The notes: generated by a model not told the origin, from the letters alone. 10,432 bases of DNA from Phycisphaerales bacterium (GCA_003171235.1 PMYM01000088.1:1-10432); one strand, 5' to 3'; shown: positions 1 through 6,392, counted from the first letter of the stretch. Numbers and translations are program-made.

Positions 1-567
1 TACATCCAGGTGGACACCACCCACATCCTGTTCATCTGCGGCGGCACCTTCACCGCCCTGGAAGACATCATCAAGAAGCGCATCGGCCAGCGGCTCATCG
101 GTTTCAACACCGAGGGTCAGGCTGACGAGTCGGTCGAGGAGACCGGGCGGATTCTCTCGCTGGTCACCCCCGACGACCTGATCGAGTTCGGCATGATCCC
201 CGAGTTCGTGGGCCGGCTGCCCTGCGTCACCACGCTGGCCCCGCTGGACGAGCAGGCCATGGTCAACATTCTGACCAAGCCGCGCAACGCCCTGGTGCGG
301 CAGTACCAGCGGTTCTTCCAGATGGAAGGGGTGGAGCTGGAGTTCACCGACGAGGTTCTGCGGGCCATCGCCAGTGATGCCATGAAGCTCAACACCGGTG
401 CCCGCGCCCTGCGCAGCGTGGTGGAGGACTTCATGCAGGAGTTGATGTACGAACTGCCCGAGGCCAAGACCCCCGGCGCCCGCTACGTCATCACCGACGA
501 ATTGTTCCAGGCCAACCACCGCCCCAAGCTCATCGACGCCCTGACCGAGAAGAAAGAATCGGCCTGA
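1..567 (+). CDS. clpX: ATP-dependent Clp protease ATP-binding subunit ClpX, C-terminal part (5' end outside window)
   Basis: ClpX is the AAA+ hexameric unfoldase that recognises substrates and threads them into the ClpP peptidase in the cytoplasm. Reading in frame from base 1, 188 codons remain. They start in the sensor-1 region (VDTTHILFICGG). The ClpP-docking IGF loop is at local residues 33-35, the arginine finger in EFVGRLP at R72, and the sensor-2 arginine in TGARALR at R135. The spacing between these (39 and 63 residues) equals that in E. coli ClpX (I268, R307, R370), so the whole protein should be about 423 residues. The Walker A and B motifs and the zinc-binding N-domain lie upstream of the window. 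The C-terminal tail (PKLIDALTEKKESA) is slightly divergent, as is usual. The identification is safe; only the missing 5' part is unknown. The next gene starts 35 bp after the stop on the same strand. Confidence 0.96.
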   Translation, partial: YIQVDTTHILFICGGTFTALEDIIKKRIGQRLIGFNTEGQADESVEETGRILSLVTPDDLIEFGMIPEFVGRLPCVTTLAPLDEQAMVNILTKPRNALVRQYQRFFQMEGVELEFTDEVLRAIASDAMKLNTGARALRSVVEDFMQELMYELPEAKTPGARYVITDELFQANHRPKLIDALTEKKESA

Positions 568-602
568 CGGGCGACTGAAGCGGCGACCAAGGAAGGTCCA
601 TA

Positions 603-1364
603 ATGAACGACGACACCACGACTGAAGTGGAGGGTGACGAACAGAAACGGCTACGAAGGATCAAACGGGCGGGACAGAATGGCATTTTGGCCTTTGTCGT
701 GCTTGTGATTGTATTGCTTGCCTTCGGAAAATCTCCCGTGGATAAGATGGACGGACCACAGGGGTACAGGCTTAACTTCAACTTCATTAGTTGTCTTGGG
801 ATTTTGGTGGGCGTGTTTACCACGATTGACATGTTGACTCACCTGCGAGCAATGTGGCAACTCTCGAAGGTCAAGAAGACGCTTGGCCTGATTGGCGTGG
901 CTGGCTTGGCGGCGCATACCGTAATCGCGCTGTGTTGTCCCTTGTCCGGCGGCAATCGGACGGGAACCCTGGTGGGTTGGGAGGGTTTCTCTCCCATCAT
1001 GCTAAGCGGCGAGCGGGAATGGGTGATCGATGACCAGCCCTACCACATCCAGAGCACTTATTTTGTGCACCTGCCCGAGGGCTGGCCATTCACAATTGAA
1101 TGCCCTGTCGAGCGTGTTCCAACGGATGCGCAAGATGCCTACCGCATTCCCTTCCCGTTAATCAAGTACGCTTACATCAACGATCTTTACAGTAAGTTGC
1201 ACAAGGTTGGAGCGGGCAATCTGGCGGTGGATCGCATTGGCGTGGTGCTGTTCACGAAGAATAAGCGTACAGCCAAGTTTTACATGACGGTCGATCAGGT
1301 AAAAAAGCGGGTCGATGAATCCAAGCCGCATGTCACTACCTCAGGCGTCGGCGGCGCCACCTGA
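603..1364 (+). CDS. hypothetical protein with three predicted membrane segments
   Basis: I do not recognise this 253-residue protein. It starts with a charged cytoplasm-like stretch (residues 1-24, with KRLRRIKR). Three hydrophobic segments follow at about 25-42, 58-80 and 92-112. The last 140 residues are soluble and rich in aromatic and charged residues, with no catalytic motif that I can name. A strong ribosome-binding site (AAGGAAGG, 589-596) lies 6 bases before the ATG, which supports both the start and the reality of the gene. Base composition is visibly lower in GC than clpX and aroDE, and codons such as aag, att, ttg and gtt are frequent. This suggests a recently acquired or fast-evolving accessory gene. 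It lies 35 bp behind clpX and could be read through from it, but nothing ties it to proteolysis. A membrane sensor or a stress/immunity-type protein is possible but unsupported. Confidence 0.75.
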   Translation: MNDDTTTEVEGDEQKRLRRIKRAGQNGILAFVVLVIVLLAFGKSPVDKMDGPQGYRLNFNFISCLGILVGVFTTIDMLTHLRAMWQLSKVKKTLGLIGVAGLAAHTVIALCCPLSGGNRTGTLVGWEGFSPIMLSGEREWVIDDQPYHIQSTYFVHLPEGWPFTIECPVERVPTDAQDAYRIPFPLIKYAYINDLYSKLHKVGAGNLAVDRIGVVLFTKNKRTAKFYMTVDQVKKRVDESKPHVTTSGVGGAT

Positions 1365-1433
1365 GGCAACCAGGTTTACTGCATCCCAAAAGAATCCGCC
1401 TTCTCTTTGAGCTTTATACTCTGGTGGTTTTCA

Positions 1434-1485
1434 TTTCTTGTTGCACTCTCTGTTCCTCTCTGCGCCCTCTGCGGTGAAATCTTGA
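1434..1485. repeat. 52-nt direct repeat, copy 1 (GCAGAG-type intergenic repeat)
   Basis: Matches 1867-1918 at 44 of 52 positions with no gap, and the last 20 bases (from cctctgcgg onward) are identical. Read on the minus strand it carries the phrase ttcaccgcagagg followed by further gcagag steps. From memory this kind of dispersed intergenic repeat is common in many bacterial genomes, planctomycetes included. Function is unknown. Confidence 0.75.
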
Positions 1486-1566
1486 CTGCTGCGATCTCAA
1501 TTGGTGTCCCCTCAAGCGAAACTGGTGGTGTGTTTCTTCTAGAGCCCAAAGGGCGACTGCCTGTAG

Positions 1567-1607
1567 CCCAGGGCGCAGCCGACGCGAATGCGGAGGCAAG
1601 CCCTGGG
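1567..1607. repeat. inverted repeat CCCAGGG / CCCTGGG (hairpin)
   Basis: Perfect 7-base arms lie at 1567-1573 and 1601-1607, with a possible inner CGCA/TGCG stem. The phrase gagcccaaagggcgactgc just before it (1542-1560) is a shorter version of the one that opens the next hairpin repeat at 1628-1650, so the two belong to one repeat family. There is no T tract, so this is not an intrinsic terminator. Confidence 0.55.
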
Positions 1608-1627
1608 TAAATGGCCAAAACGAAACA

Positions 1628-1787
1628 GAGCCCCCAAAGGGGGCGATTGCGGCCATCGAGAGAAAACAGGTACGAGCGTGTGGCGACAAGCGCCCCCTTC
1701 GGGGGCTTGATCATCTGGAAATGCTCTTCCACGGGCTCCGCTGGCGCTTCGCCCGTGGCTATTGGCAAACGCCCCGCTTCGGGGGCT
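1628..1787. repeat. GC-rich multi-hairpin dispersed repeat, copy A
   Basis: About 160 bases that can fold into four short stems: GCCCCC-AAA-GGGGGC (1630-1644), GCCCCC-TTC-GGGGGC (1692-1706), CCACGGG/CCCGTGG (1729-1735 with 1752-1758), and a gcccc/ggggc stem ending at 1786. The same order of elements returns at 4382-4547: gggcgattgc, caagcgccccc, cgggggctt, ccacggg-tccgct-cccgtggct, then ttcgggggct. Sequence between the stems is poorly conserved while the stems are kept, as expected for a structured RNA or DNA element. Function is unknown. Confidence 0.7.
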
Positions 1788-1866
1788 AGGAAGGTTAGGC
1801 CACGTTGCCTTCCTCTGTGCTCTCGATTTTTTCCTTTGGCGTCCTCTATGGTGGATGCTTGCTTTG

Positions 1867-1918
1867 TTTCTTGCCTTGCTCTCTGTTCTTCTCCGCGTCC
1901 TCTGCGGTGAAATCTTGA
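1867..1918. repeat. 52-nt direct repeat, copy 2, abutting the aroDE start
   Basis: Gap-free partner of 1434-1485 (44/52 identical). It ends only 15 bases before the aroDE start codon, so the leader and any promoter of aroDE must lie in or before the repeat. A decayed third relative may lie at about 1808-1862 (cctctgtgctctc, then ggcgtcctctatggtgga). Confidence 0.75.
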
Positions 1919-1933
1919 GGTCCGCCAGTTAAG

Positions 1934-3463
1934 ATGGCGGGCATGAAGCCCAACTGCGCCACCGCCCTGATCGCCTCGCTGACGGAGGCGACGCCGCCGG
2001 CCATGCTGATGGCCTGCCGCCAGGCCGCCGACCAAGGCGCCGACATGGTCGAGCTGCGCCTGGACAGCCTGGAGCATCCCATTGCGGCCGCACTGGCCCA
2101 ACTGCTTTCCCAGCCGCCGCTGCCGGTGATCGCCACCTGCCGCCCGGTGCGGCAGGGCGGGTTCTTCAAGGGTCCTGAAGAGCAGCGACTGGCGTTGTTG
2201 CGAGAGGCCAGTCGGCTGGGGGCAAACTACATCGACATCGAGGACGACGTGCCTCCCGGCGACCGCCCGCGCGGCCAAATCATCCTCAGCCACCACGACT
2301 TTTCCGGCCAGCCGCGCGACTGGCAGGCGGTGATGAAGAACCTGGCGGCGCAGAAACCCGCAGTGGTCAAGTTGGCCTTTACCGCGGGCACCTGCCAGGA
2401 CGCCATCGAGGCCTGCCGGCTGGTGCGCGACTGCCCGCTGCCGGCCATGGTTTTGGCCATGGGCGAGGCGGGCATCCTAAGCCGGGCGCTGGCGCGGAAG
2501 TTCGGGGCCTTCGGCTCGTTCGCGTCGCTGTCGGCCGAGCGGGCCAGCGCCCCCGGCCAACTGACCCTGACGCAGATGAAGCAACTCCGCTGGGACCACA
2601 TCGGCCCGGCCACGAAGGTTTACGGCGTGGCGGCCTGCCCGGTGGGCCACTCGATGAGCCCTGCCGTTCACAACGCCGCCTTCGACGAGCTGGGCCTGGA
2701 CGCGGTGTACCTGCCCCTGCGGGTTGAGCCGTCGGAAGAGGCATTTGACGGCTTTCTGGACGCCGTATTGGCGGCCCCCTGGCTGGACATGCGCGGCCTG
2801 AGCGTGACCGTGCCTCACAAAGAGCACGCCCTGGCGCGGGTGGGTCCGGCGAAGGTGGACGAACTCAGCCGGGCCATCGGTGCGATCAACACCGTGCGCA
2901 TCGGGCGCGGCGGCGAGCTGGAGGGTTTCAACACCGACTACGCCGCCGCCCTGGAGAGCCTCTGCCAGGCGATGGGCATCGAGCCGGCGGGACTGGCCGA
3001 CAAATCCGTCGGCGTGCTGGGGGCTGGCGGCGTGGCCCGGGCGGTGGTGGCGGCGCTGGCCCACTACCAGGCCCGCATAACCATCTACAACCGGACGCCG
3101 TCGCGGGCGCAGGAACTGGCCGAAAGATTTGGCGCCCAGGCCTGCCCGGCCGGCGACATCCCGGCCATGGAGCACGAGATCGTGATCAATTGCACCTCCG
3201 TGGGCATGCATCCGCGCGTCAGCGAGACGCCCGCGCCCCTGGAGGCCCTGCGCCGCTGCCGCGTGGTCTTCGACACCATCTACAACCCGCCCACAACCCG
3301 CCTGCTGGAATTGGCCCGCCAGGCCGGCTGCACCATCGTCGGCGGGCTGGAGATGTTCGTTCGCCAGGCGGCCAGGCAGTTCGAGATATGGACCGACCGG
3401 CCGGCGCCCCTGCCGGTGATGCGGCAAGCAATGGCGGATCGCCTGGAGGCAAACCCATCATGA
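1934..3463 (+). CDS. aroDE: bifunctional 3-dehydroquinate dehydratase (type I) / shikimate dehydrogenase
   Basis: A 509-residue fusion catalysing two consecutive shikimate-pathway steps: dehydroquinate to dehydroshikimate, then NADPH-dependent reduction to shikimate. The AroD domain (about 8-220) has ELRLD (E40, R42), IATCRP (R70), general-base H121 in SHHDF, Schiff-base lysine K146 in VVKLAFTA, and the closing ASAPGQ (204-209). The AroE domain (about 228-505) has GHSMSP (S240, S242), catalytic K296 in TVPHK, N319 in AINT, D335 in GFNTD, the NADP-binding GAGGVA (363-368) with NRT (386-388), and Q478 in MFVRQAA. Both active sites look complete. This domain order is known from plants and from some chlamydiae and planctomycetes. 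The start is uncertain: ATG 1934 has only a distant GAGG (1917-1920), and ATG 1943 is an in-frame alternative. The stop overlaps the next start as ATGA. Confidence 0.95.
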   Translation: MAGMKPNCATALIASLTEATPPAMLMACRQAADQGADMVELRLDSLEHPIAAALAQLLSQPPLPVIATCRPVRQGGFFKGPEEQRLALLREASRLGANYIDIEDDVPPGDRPRGQIILSHHDFSGQPRDWQAVMKNLAAQKPAVVKLAFTAGTCQDAIEACRLVRDCPLPAMVLAMGEAGILSRALARKFGAFGSFASLSAERASAPGQLTLTQMKQLRWDHIGPATKVYGVAACPVGHSMSPAVHNAAFDELGLDAVYLPLRVEPSEEAFDGFLDAVLAAPWLDMRGLSVTVPHKEHALARVGPAKVDELSRAIGAINTVRIGRGGELEGFNTDYAAALESLCQAMGIEPAGLADKSVGVLGAGGVARAVVAALAHYQARITIYNRTPSRAQELAERFGAQACPAGDIPAMEHEIVINCTSVGMHPRVSETPAPLEALRRCRVVFDTIYNPPTTRLLELARQAGCTIVGGLEMFVRQAARQFEIWTDRPAPLPVMRQAMADRLEANPS

Positions 3464-4308
3464 ATGGCGTGCTGACCTTCGCCGCTTGCCAGTTTTCCGA
3501 GAGTTTTCAGCCGCGGCGCAACGCCGCCGTAATCCTGCGGTACATGGAGCGGGCGGCAGGGGCCGGCGCCCAACTGCTGCACACACATGAGGGGGCGCTG
3601 TCGGGTTATCTCTCCAATCGCGGCGCGCCCAAGGCGGCTGACTACGACTGGCCCGCCCTGCGCCACGCCACCGGGCGGATCATGGACCAGGCCAAGAAGC
3701 TTAGGCTCACGGTGCTGCTGGGCTCGGCCCATCCCTTGAGCGGGGCTCGCCTGCCCGCCAACTGCGTTTACCTCATCGGCCCCGACGGCCGCATCGCCGA
3801 CCGCTACGACAAGCGATTCCTCACCGCCGGCGACCTGAAGGCCTACACGCCCGGCAACCGCTTCGTCATCTTCAACCGGAGCGGCGTCCGCTGCGCGATC
3901 CTGATTTGCTTTGACCTGCGATTCCCCGAACTTTACCGGCGTCTGCGAAAACTGGGCGTGCAGGCGGTTTTCCAGTCGTTCAATAACGGCTCGACCGACG
4001 GCCCGGGCATCCACACCCAGATCATGCGCCAGACCATGCAGGCCCACGCCGGCATCAACTATTTCTGGGTCAGCGCCACCAACAGTTCGGCCTACTTCAG
4101 CCGCTGGCCCAGCGTCTTCATCCAGCCCGACGGGCGGATCATCCAGTCGCTGCGGCAGAACGCCGCCGGGCTGATGATCTGCACCATTGACACGCGCAAG
4201 GGGCTCTACGACGCCAGCGCGCCCTTCCGCGCCGCGGCCATGGCCGGCAAGCTCCACTCGGGCAAGCTGGTCAACGACCCCCGGCAGAAGAACAGGCGTT
4301 GCCTGTAG
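3460..4308 (+). CDS. carbon-nitrogen hydrolase (nitrilase superfamily amidohydrolase)
   Basis: A 282-residue enzyme of the nitrilase/amidase fold, which hydrolyses a non-peptide C-N bond through a Glu-Lys-Cys triad. The triad is visible: E44 in HEGALSGY, K118 in DRYDKRFLT, and nucleophile C150 in ICFDLRFPE. The length is usual for single-domain members. The substrate cannot be read from the sequence; candidates in the family include omega-amidase, carbamoyl-putrescine or ureidopropionate-type substrates. The start is fixed by GGAGG at 3445-3449 with a 10-base spacer, and by the ATGA overlap (3460-3463) with the aroDE stop, which suggests translational coupling. A functional link to aromatic synthesis is not established and may only reflect shared transcription. 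A terminator candidate follows at 4337-4373. Confidence 0.9.
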   Translation: MNGVLTFAACQFSESFQPRRNAAVILRYMERAAGAGAQLLHTHEGALSGYLSNRGAPKAADYDWPALRHATGRIMDQAKKLRLTVLLGSAHPLSGARLPANCVYLIGPDGRIADRYDKRFLTAGDLKAYTPGNRFVIFNRSGVRCAILICFDLRFPELYRRLRKLGVQAVFQSFNNGSTDGPGIHTQIMRQTMQAHAGINYFWVSATNSSAYFSRWPSVFIQPDGRIIQSLRQNAAGLMICTIDTRKGLYDASAPFRAAAMAGKLHSGKLVNDPRQKNRRCL

Positions 4309-4336
4309 TCGGGTGGCCATAAGGCGGGCAGATTGT

Positions 4337-4373
4337 GTCGCGGGACGCCGCCGACCTTGCGTTTTTTTGTTTT
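4337..4373 (+). terminator. candidate intrinsic terminator after the nitrilase gene
   Basis: GTCGCGG (4337-4343) pairs with CCGCCGAC (4348-4355) in a 7-bp stem with one bulged C and a GACG loop. A T-rich tract (4362-4373, seven Ts then gtttt) follows after 6 bases. The gap between stem and T tract is longer than ideal, hence moderate confidence. It lies 28 bp after the stop of the nitrilase gene. Confidence 0.4.
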
Positions 4374-4381
4374 GAGAGTTC

Positions 4382-4547
4382 GAAGGGCGATTGCCGTCAT
4401 CCATTCAGGATGATCCCATGCTTTGACGGGCTGCCCTGTGCGGCAAGCGCCCCCTCCCCGGGGGCTTGGTCATTTTGGGAATCGTTCATCCACGGGTTCC
4501 GCTGCGCGTCACCCGTGGCTACAGGCACTCGCCCCCCTTCGGGGGCT
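4382..4547. repeat. GC-rich multi-hairpin dispersed repeat, copy B
   Basis: Second copy of the element at 1628-1787, in the same orientation. Shared landmarks in order are gggcgattgc, caagcgcccc, cgggggcttg, CCACGGG/CCCGTGG (4490-4496 with 4512-4518) and ccttcgggggct. It sits between the two convergent transcription units and ends immediately beside the minus-strand terminator at 4549-4578. Confidence 0.7.
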
Positions 4548-4548
4548 C

Positions 4549-4578
4549 AAAAAAGCACCCCCAAGCTCACCTTGAGGG
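4549..4578 (-). terminator. intrinsic terminator of the sigma / anti-sigma operon
   Basis: On the minus strand CCCTCAAG (4578-4571) pairs with CTTGGGGG (4565-4558) in an 8-bp stem with one G-U pair and a 5-base loop (gtgag). Three bases later comes a run of six Ts (4554-4549). It begins 66 bases after the stop codon of the minus-strand gene ending at 4644. The geometry is typical of Rho-independent termination. Confidence 0.7.
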
Positions 4579-4594
4579 CGGCACCGAATGGCTT

Positions 4595-4637
4595 CGCACT
4601 CCGCACTCCGCACTCCGCACTCCGCACTTTCGCACTC
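4595..4637. repeat. tandem heptamer repeat (CGCACTC)
   Basis: Four perfect copies of CGCACTC run from 4595 to 4622, followed by two imperfect ones (cgcacttt, cgcactc). The array ends 7 bases before the minus-strand stop codon at 4644. It is a simple-sequence tract, probably prone to slippage; no role is evident. Confidence 0.75.
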
Positions 4638-4643
4638 TGGCTT

Positions 4644-5648
4644 TTACCGCCCGCAGCCGGAGGGCAGCAGGAAGGAATCGATGGGGCTGGCCGGCTGCTC
4701 GCGCCCGGTGTAGTTGGTCACGTCGTCGATCAGCCAGATGTTGTCGCCGTTGACGCCCACGTCGCTGCGGTCGGTCCAGAAAACGTGCCAGTCCAGGTAC
4801 AGCACGTTCTGCCCGCCATCGGGATGGTTGTCGCTGACGGCGCGGTCAACCCGGTCGGGGCGGAATAGGCCGCCGGGGAATACGGGCGTGGCGTCGGCCA
4901 GCAGGGCCATTTCATGCGCCACCGGCTGCAGGACCGGGTCGTTGCGGCGGATGGGGCCGCGCAGGCAGTACTGCGAGCTGTAACCCACGTGTCGGGTGGA
5001 GGGAAAGTCCAGCATGTCCTGGGTGAGGGTGAAGCTCTGCCCGCCGGCACAGGGGCACTGGAAGACGTCCGGTTCGGCCAACCGCTCCTTGACCAGCCGG
5101 AACAGCCCGCTGGAGCCGGCGGTCACGCGGCCGTCGCTCATCCAGCGGTCGAGGGGGGCGGGGGCGCTCAGCAGCACGTCCTGGTGCTGGTTGGCGGCGT
5201 GGTTCATGGCCGCCCCGATCTGCCCGACGTTGGCCGCGCACTGGCTGCGCATGCCGATGTAGCGGGCCTGCTGCATCGACGGCACCAGCAGGGCGACCAT
5301 CAAGACGACCACCGCCGCCACGGCGATAAGTTCGCGCATGCTGAAGGTGGAAAGGGAAACTGGGCGCTGGTGCTGTTGGTCGGCGATGAGGGCCTCGGTC
5401 TGGCGAATGGTGCGGACGCGCTGGATGGTCCGCTGGGCCAGGCCCGCCGGCGCCTCGGGCGGGGGGGCGGCGGCCATCAGGGCGATCAGGCGGGTGATGG
5501 CCTGGTGCTGCCGGGCGAGCTCAGGCTCCTCCCGCAGCCGCTGGGTAATTTGAGCGGCGGCCTGCTCGTCGCAGCCGCCGCTTACAAAATCGATAAGCAG
5601 GTCCGGGTCGTACCCCGCGCCGCTACTGCTGCTGTTCTTGCTTGCCAT
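4644..5648 (-). CDS. single-pass membrane protein: anti-sigma-like N-terminus fused to a prepilin/DUF1559-like domain
   Basis: A 334-residue protein with two unlike halves. Residues 13-90 form a soluble, helical, charged segment (LIDFVSGGCDEQAAAQITQR and on). Its size and position resemble anti-sigma factor N-domains, but it lacks the HxxxCxxC zinc motif. At 102-123 comes a hydrophobic helix, FSMRELIAVAAVVVLMVALL, followed by VPSMQQAR and QCAANVGQIG. This matches the prepilin/DUF1559 pattern (F-T-L-I-E-L start, PALQQAR, CANNLKQIG), with the glutamate kept five residues into the helix (E106). Near the end, NHPDGGQNVLYLDWHVFW (274-291) is a variant of the H-x9-DG closing motif. As anti-sigma it would bind the upstream ECF factor at the inner membrane, with the pilin-like part outside. 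GGAAGG lies 6 bases before the ATG. The gene overlaps the sigma gene by 26 bp. Roles are inferred. Confidence 0.85.
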   Translation of the reverse strand: MASKNSSSSGAGYDPDLLIDFVSGGCDEQAAAQITQRLREEPELARQHQAITRLIALMAAAPPPEAPAGLAQRTIQRVRTIRQTEALIADQQHQRPVSLSTFSMRELIAVAAVVVLMVALLVPSMQQARYIGMRSQCAANVGQIGAAMNHAANQHQDVLLSAPAPLDRWMSDGRVTAGSSGLFRLVKERLAEPDVFQCPCAGGQSFTLTQDMLDFPSTRHVGYSSQYCLRGPIRRNDPVLQPVAHEMALLADATPVFPGGLFRPDRVDRAVSDNHPDGGQNVLYLDWHVFWTDRSDVGVNGDNIWLIDDVTNYTGREQPASPIDSFLLPSGCGR

Positions 5649-6288
5649 GGGCCGCCTTCCATCTCCGGGCGAACTCTCTGACCGCCACGTGCAACCGGCT
5701 TTTCACCGTTCCCAGTGGAACGTTCAGTATGTCAGCAATTTCCCGGTAGGGAAACTGGTGAAAGTAACTCAGCAGCAGCACGGCACGCAGGTTCTCCGGC
5801 ATGTGCTGGACGATATTCTGTACGGCGGCGGCCGTCTCCTGGTTCTCAATTGCCTGCTCGGGCGGGGGGACGTCGGCCGGCATGAGGTCGATGAAGCGGG
5901 TGGCGTCGGATTCCCCCTGGCTCAGTTGGGCGTCCAACTCGGCCGCCGGGCGGCGGAAGCGGCTGCGCAGGGCGTCCCGGGCCTTGTTGGCGGCGATGGT
6001 GAACAGCCAGGGTTTGAGCCGGCGGGTAACGTCGAAGCCCTCGGCCGAAAGGTGCACCTGCAGGAAGGTTTCCTGGAAAACGTCTTCGGCCAGGGTTCCG
6101 TCGCCCAGGAAGCGGGCCAGGAAATGGTACAGCTCCCGCTCGTAGCGGTGGACCAGTTCCTCGAAGGCGGCGATGTCGCCCTGCTGGTAGCGCAGCAGCA
6201 ACTGCTCATCGCTGAGTTTCTTGCGATCGGTGGTGTCGATGCGCGTTTTACCCATGGGGAACCTGGCGCCGCACGTCCCGCCTTTCAT
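5623..6288 (-). CDS. RNA polymerase ECF-type (group 4) sigma factor
   Basis: An ECF sigma factor directs RNA polymerase core to a small regulon. Counting from the Met at 6255, region 2 spans about 28-100, with the core-binding and -10-reading part FLGDGTLAEDVFQETFLQVH and RLKPWLFTIAANKARD. A linker of about 40 residues follows. Region 4 spans about 141-200, with the helix-turn-helix YREIADILNVPLGTVKSRL that reads the -35. The chosen start (221 aa) has GGAG at 6299-6302, 10 bases upstream. ATG 6255 (210 aa) is an alternative that loses only a non-conserved leader. The 3' end overlaps the anti-sigma-like gene by 26 bp, the classic arrangement of a sigma factor and its regulator. A vegetative-type promoter (6347-6375) precedes it, so basal expression need not depend on the factor itself. 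Target genes cannot be told from this window. Confidence 0.92.
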   Translation of the reverse strand: MKGGTCGARFPMGKTRIDTTDRKKLSDEQLLLRYQQGDIAAFEELVHRYERELYHFLARFLGDGTLAEDVFQETFLQVHLSAEGFDVTRRLKPWLFTIAANKARDALRSRFRRPAAELDAQLSQGESDATRFIDLMPADVPPPEQAIENQETAAAVQNIVQHMPENLRAVLLLSYFHQFPYREIADILNVPLGTVKSRLHVAVREFARRWKAAHGKQEQQQ

Positions 6289-6346
6289 TTCATTGTATCT
6301 CCGGCAGGCCCGCTCGGGCAGAAGGGGCGGCGGCCGGGAACGGGGC

Positions 6347-6375
6347 ATGATAGGTTCTCCGGGGCGGCAGGTCAA
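6347..6375 (-). promoter_or_regulatory. sigma70-like promoter of the sigma / anti-sigma operon
   Basis: On the minus strand TTGACC (6375-6370) and TATCAT (6352-6347) are separated by exactly 17 bases. Each hexamer matches the consensus at 5 of 6 positions. The -10 ends about 58 bases before the start codon at 6288, leaving a leader of about 50 nt. Confidence 0.6.
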
Positions 6376-6392
6376 CGCCGGCGGTTTTTCCT

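Larger units (their letters stand above)
1365..1933. other. 569-bp repeat-rich spacer between the membrane-protein gene and aroDE
   Basis: No convincing gene lies here. Several open frames cross the stretch on both strands, but their translations (for example FHRRGRGEEQRARQE and SPQRAQRGTES) are only the repeats read as protein. The content is two 52-nt direct repeats (1434-1485, 1867-1918), a decayed related piece at about 1808-1862, a CCCAGGG/CCCTGGG hairpin (1567-1607) and a set of GC-rich hairpins (1628-1787). No sigma70-like promoter stands out for aroDE. Confidence 0.7.

Noticed and set aside
1434..1918. Insertion sequence bracketed by direct repeats
   Set aside because: There is no transposase frame, no terminal inverted repeats at the boundaries, and the direct repeats are 52 nt and imperfect, unlike target-site duplications.
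1376..2296. 306-codon open frame on the minus strand
   Set aside because: It crosses the repeat spacer and the antisense of aroDE; its translation is made of repeat phrases (SPQRAQRGTES, FHRRGRGEEQ) and has no protein-like domain.
3280..4404. 374-codon open frame on the minus strand
   Set aside because: Antisense shadow of the nitrilase gene and the aroDE end; no recognisable domain.
4335..4868. 177-codon plus-strand frame through the 4309-4643 spacer
   Set aside because: It translates the terminator, the hairpin repeat and the heptamer array, then runs antisense into a real gene.
4914..5681. 255-codon open frame on the plus strand
   Set aside because: Antisense to the anti-sigma-like gene; Gly/Val/His-rich composition typical of a high-GC shadow frame, with no motif.
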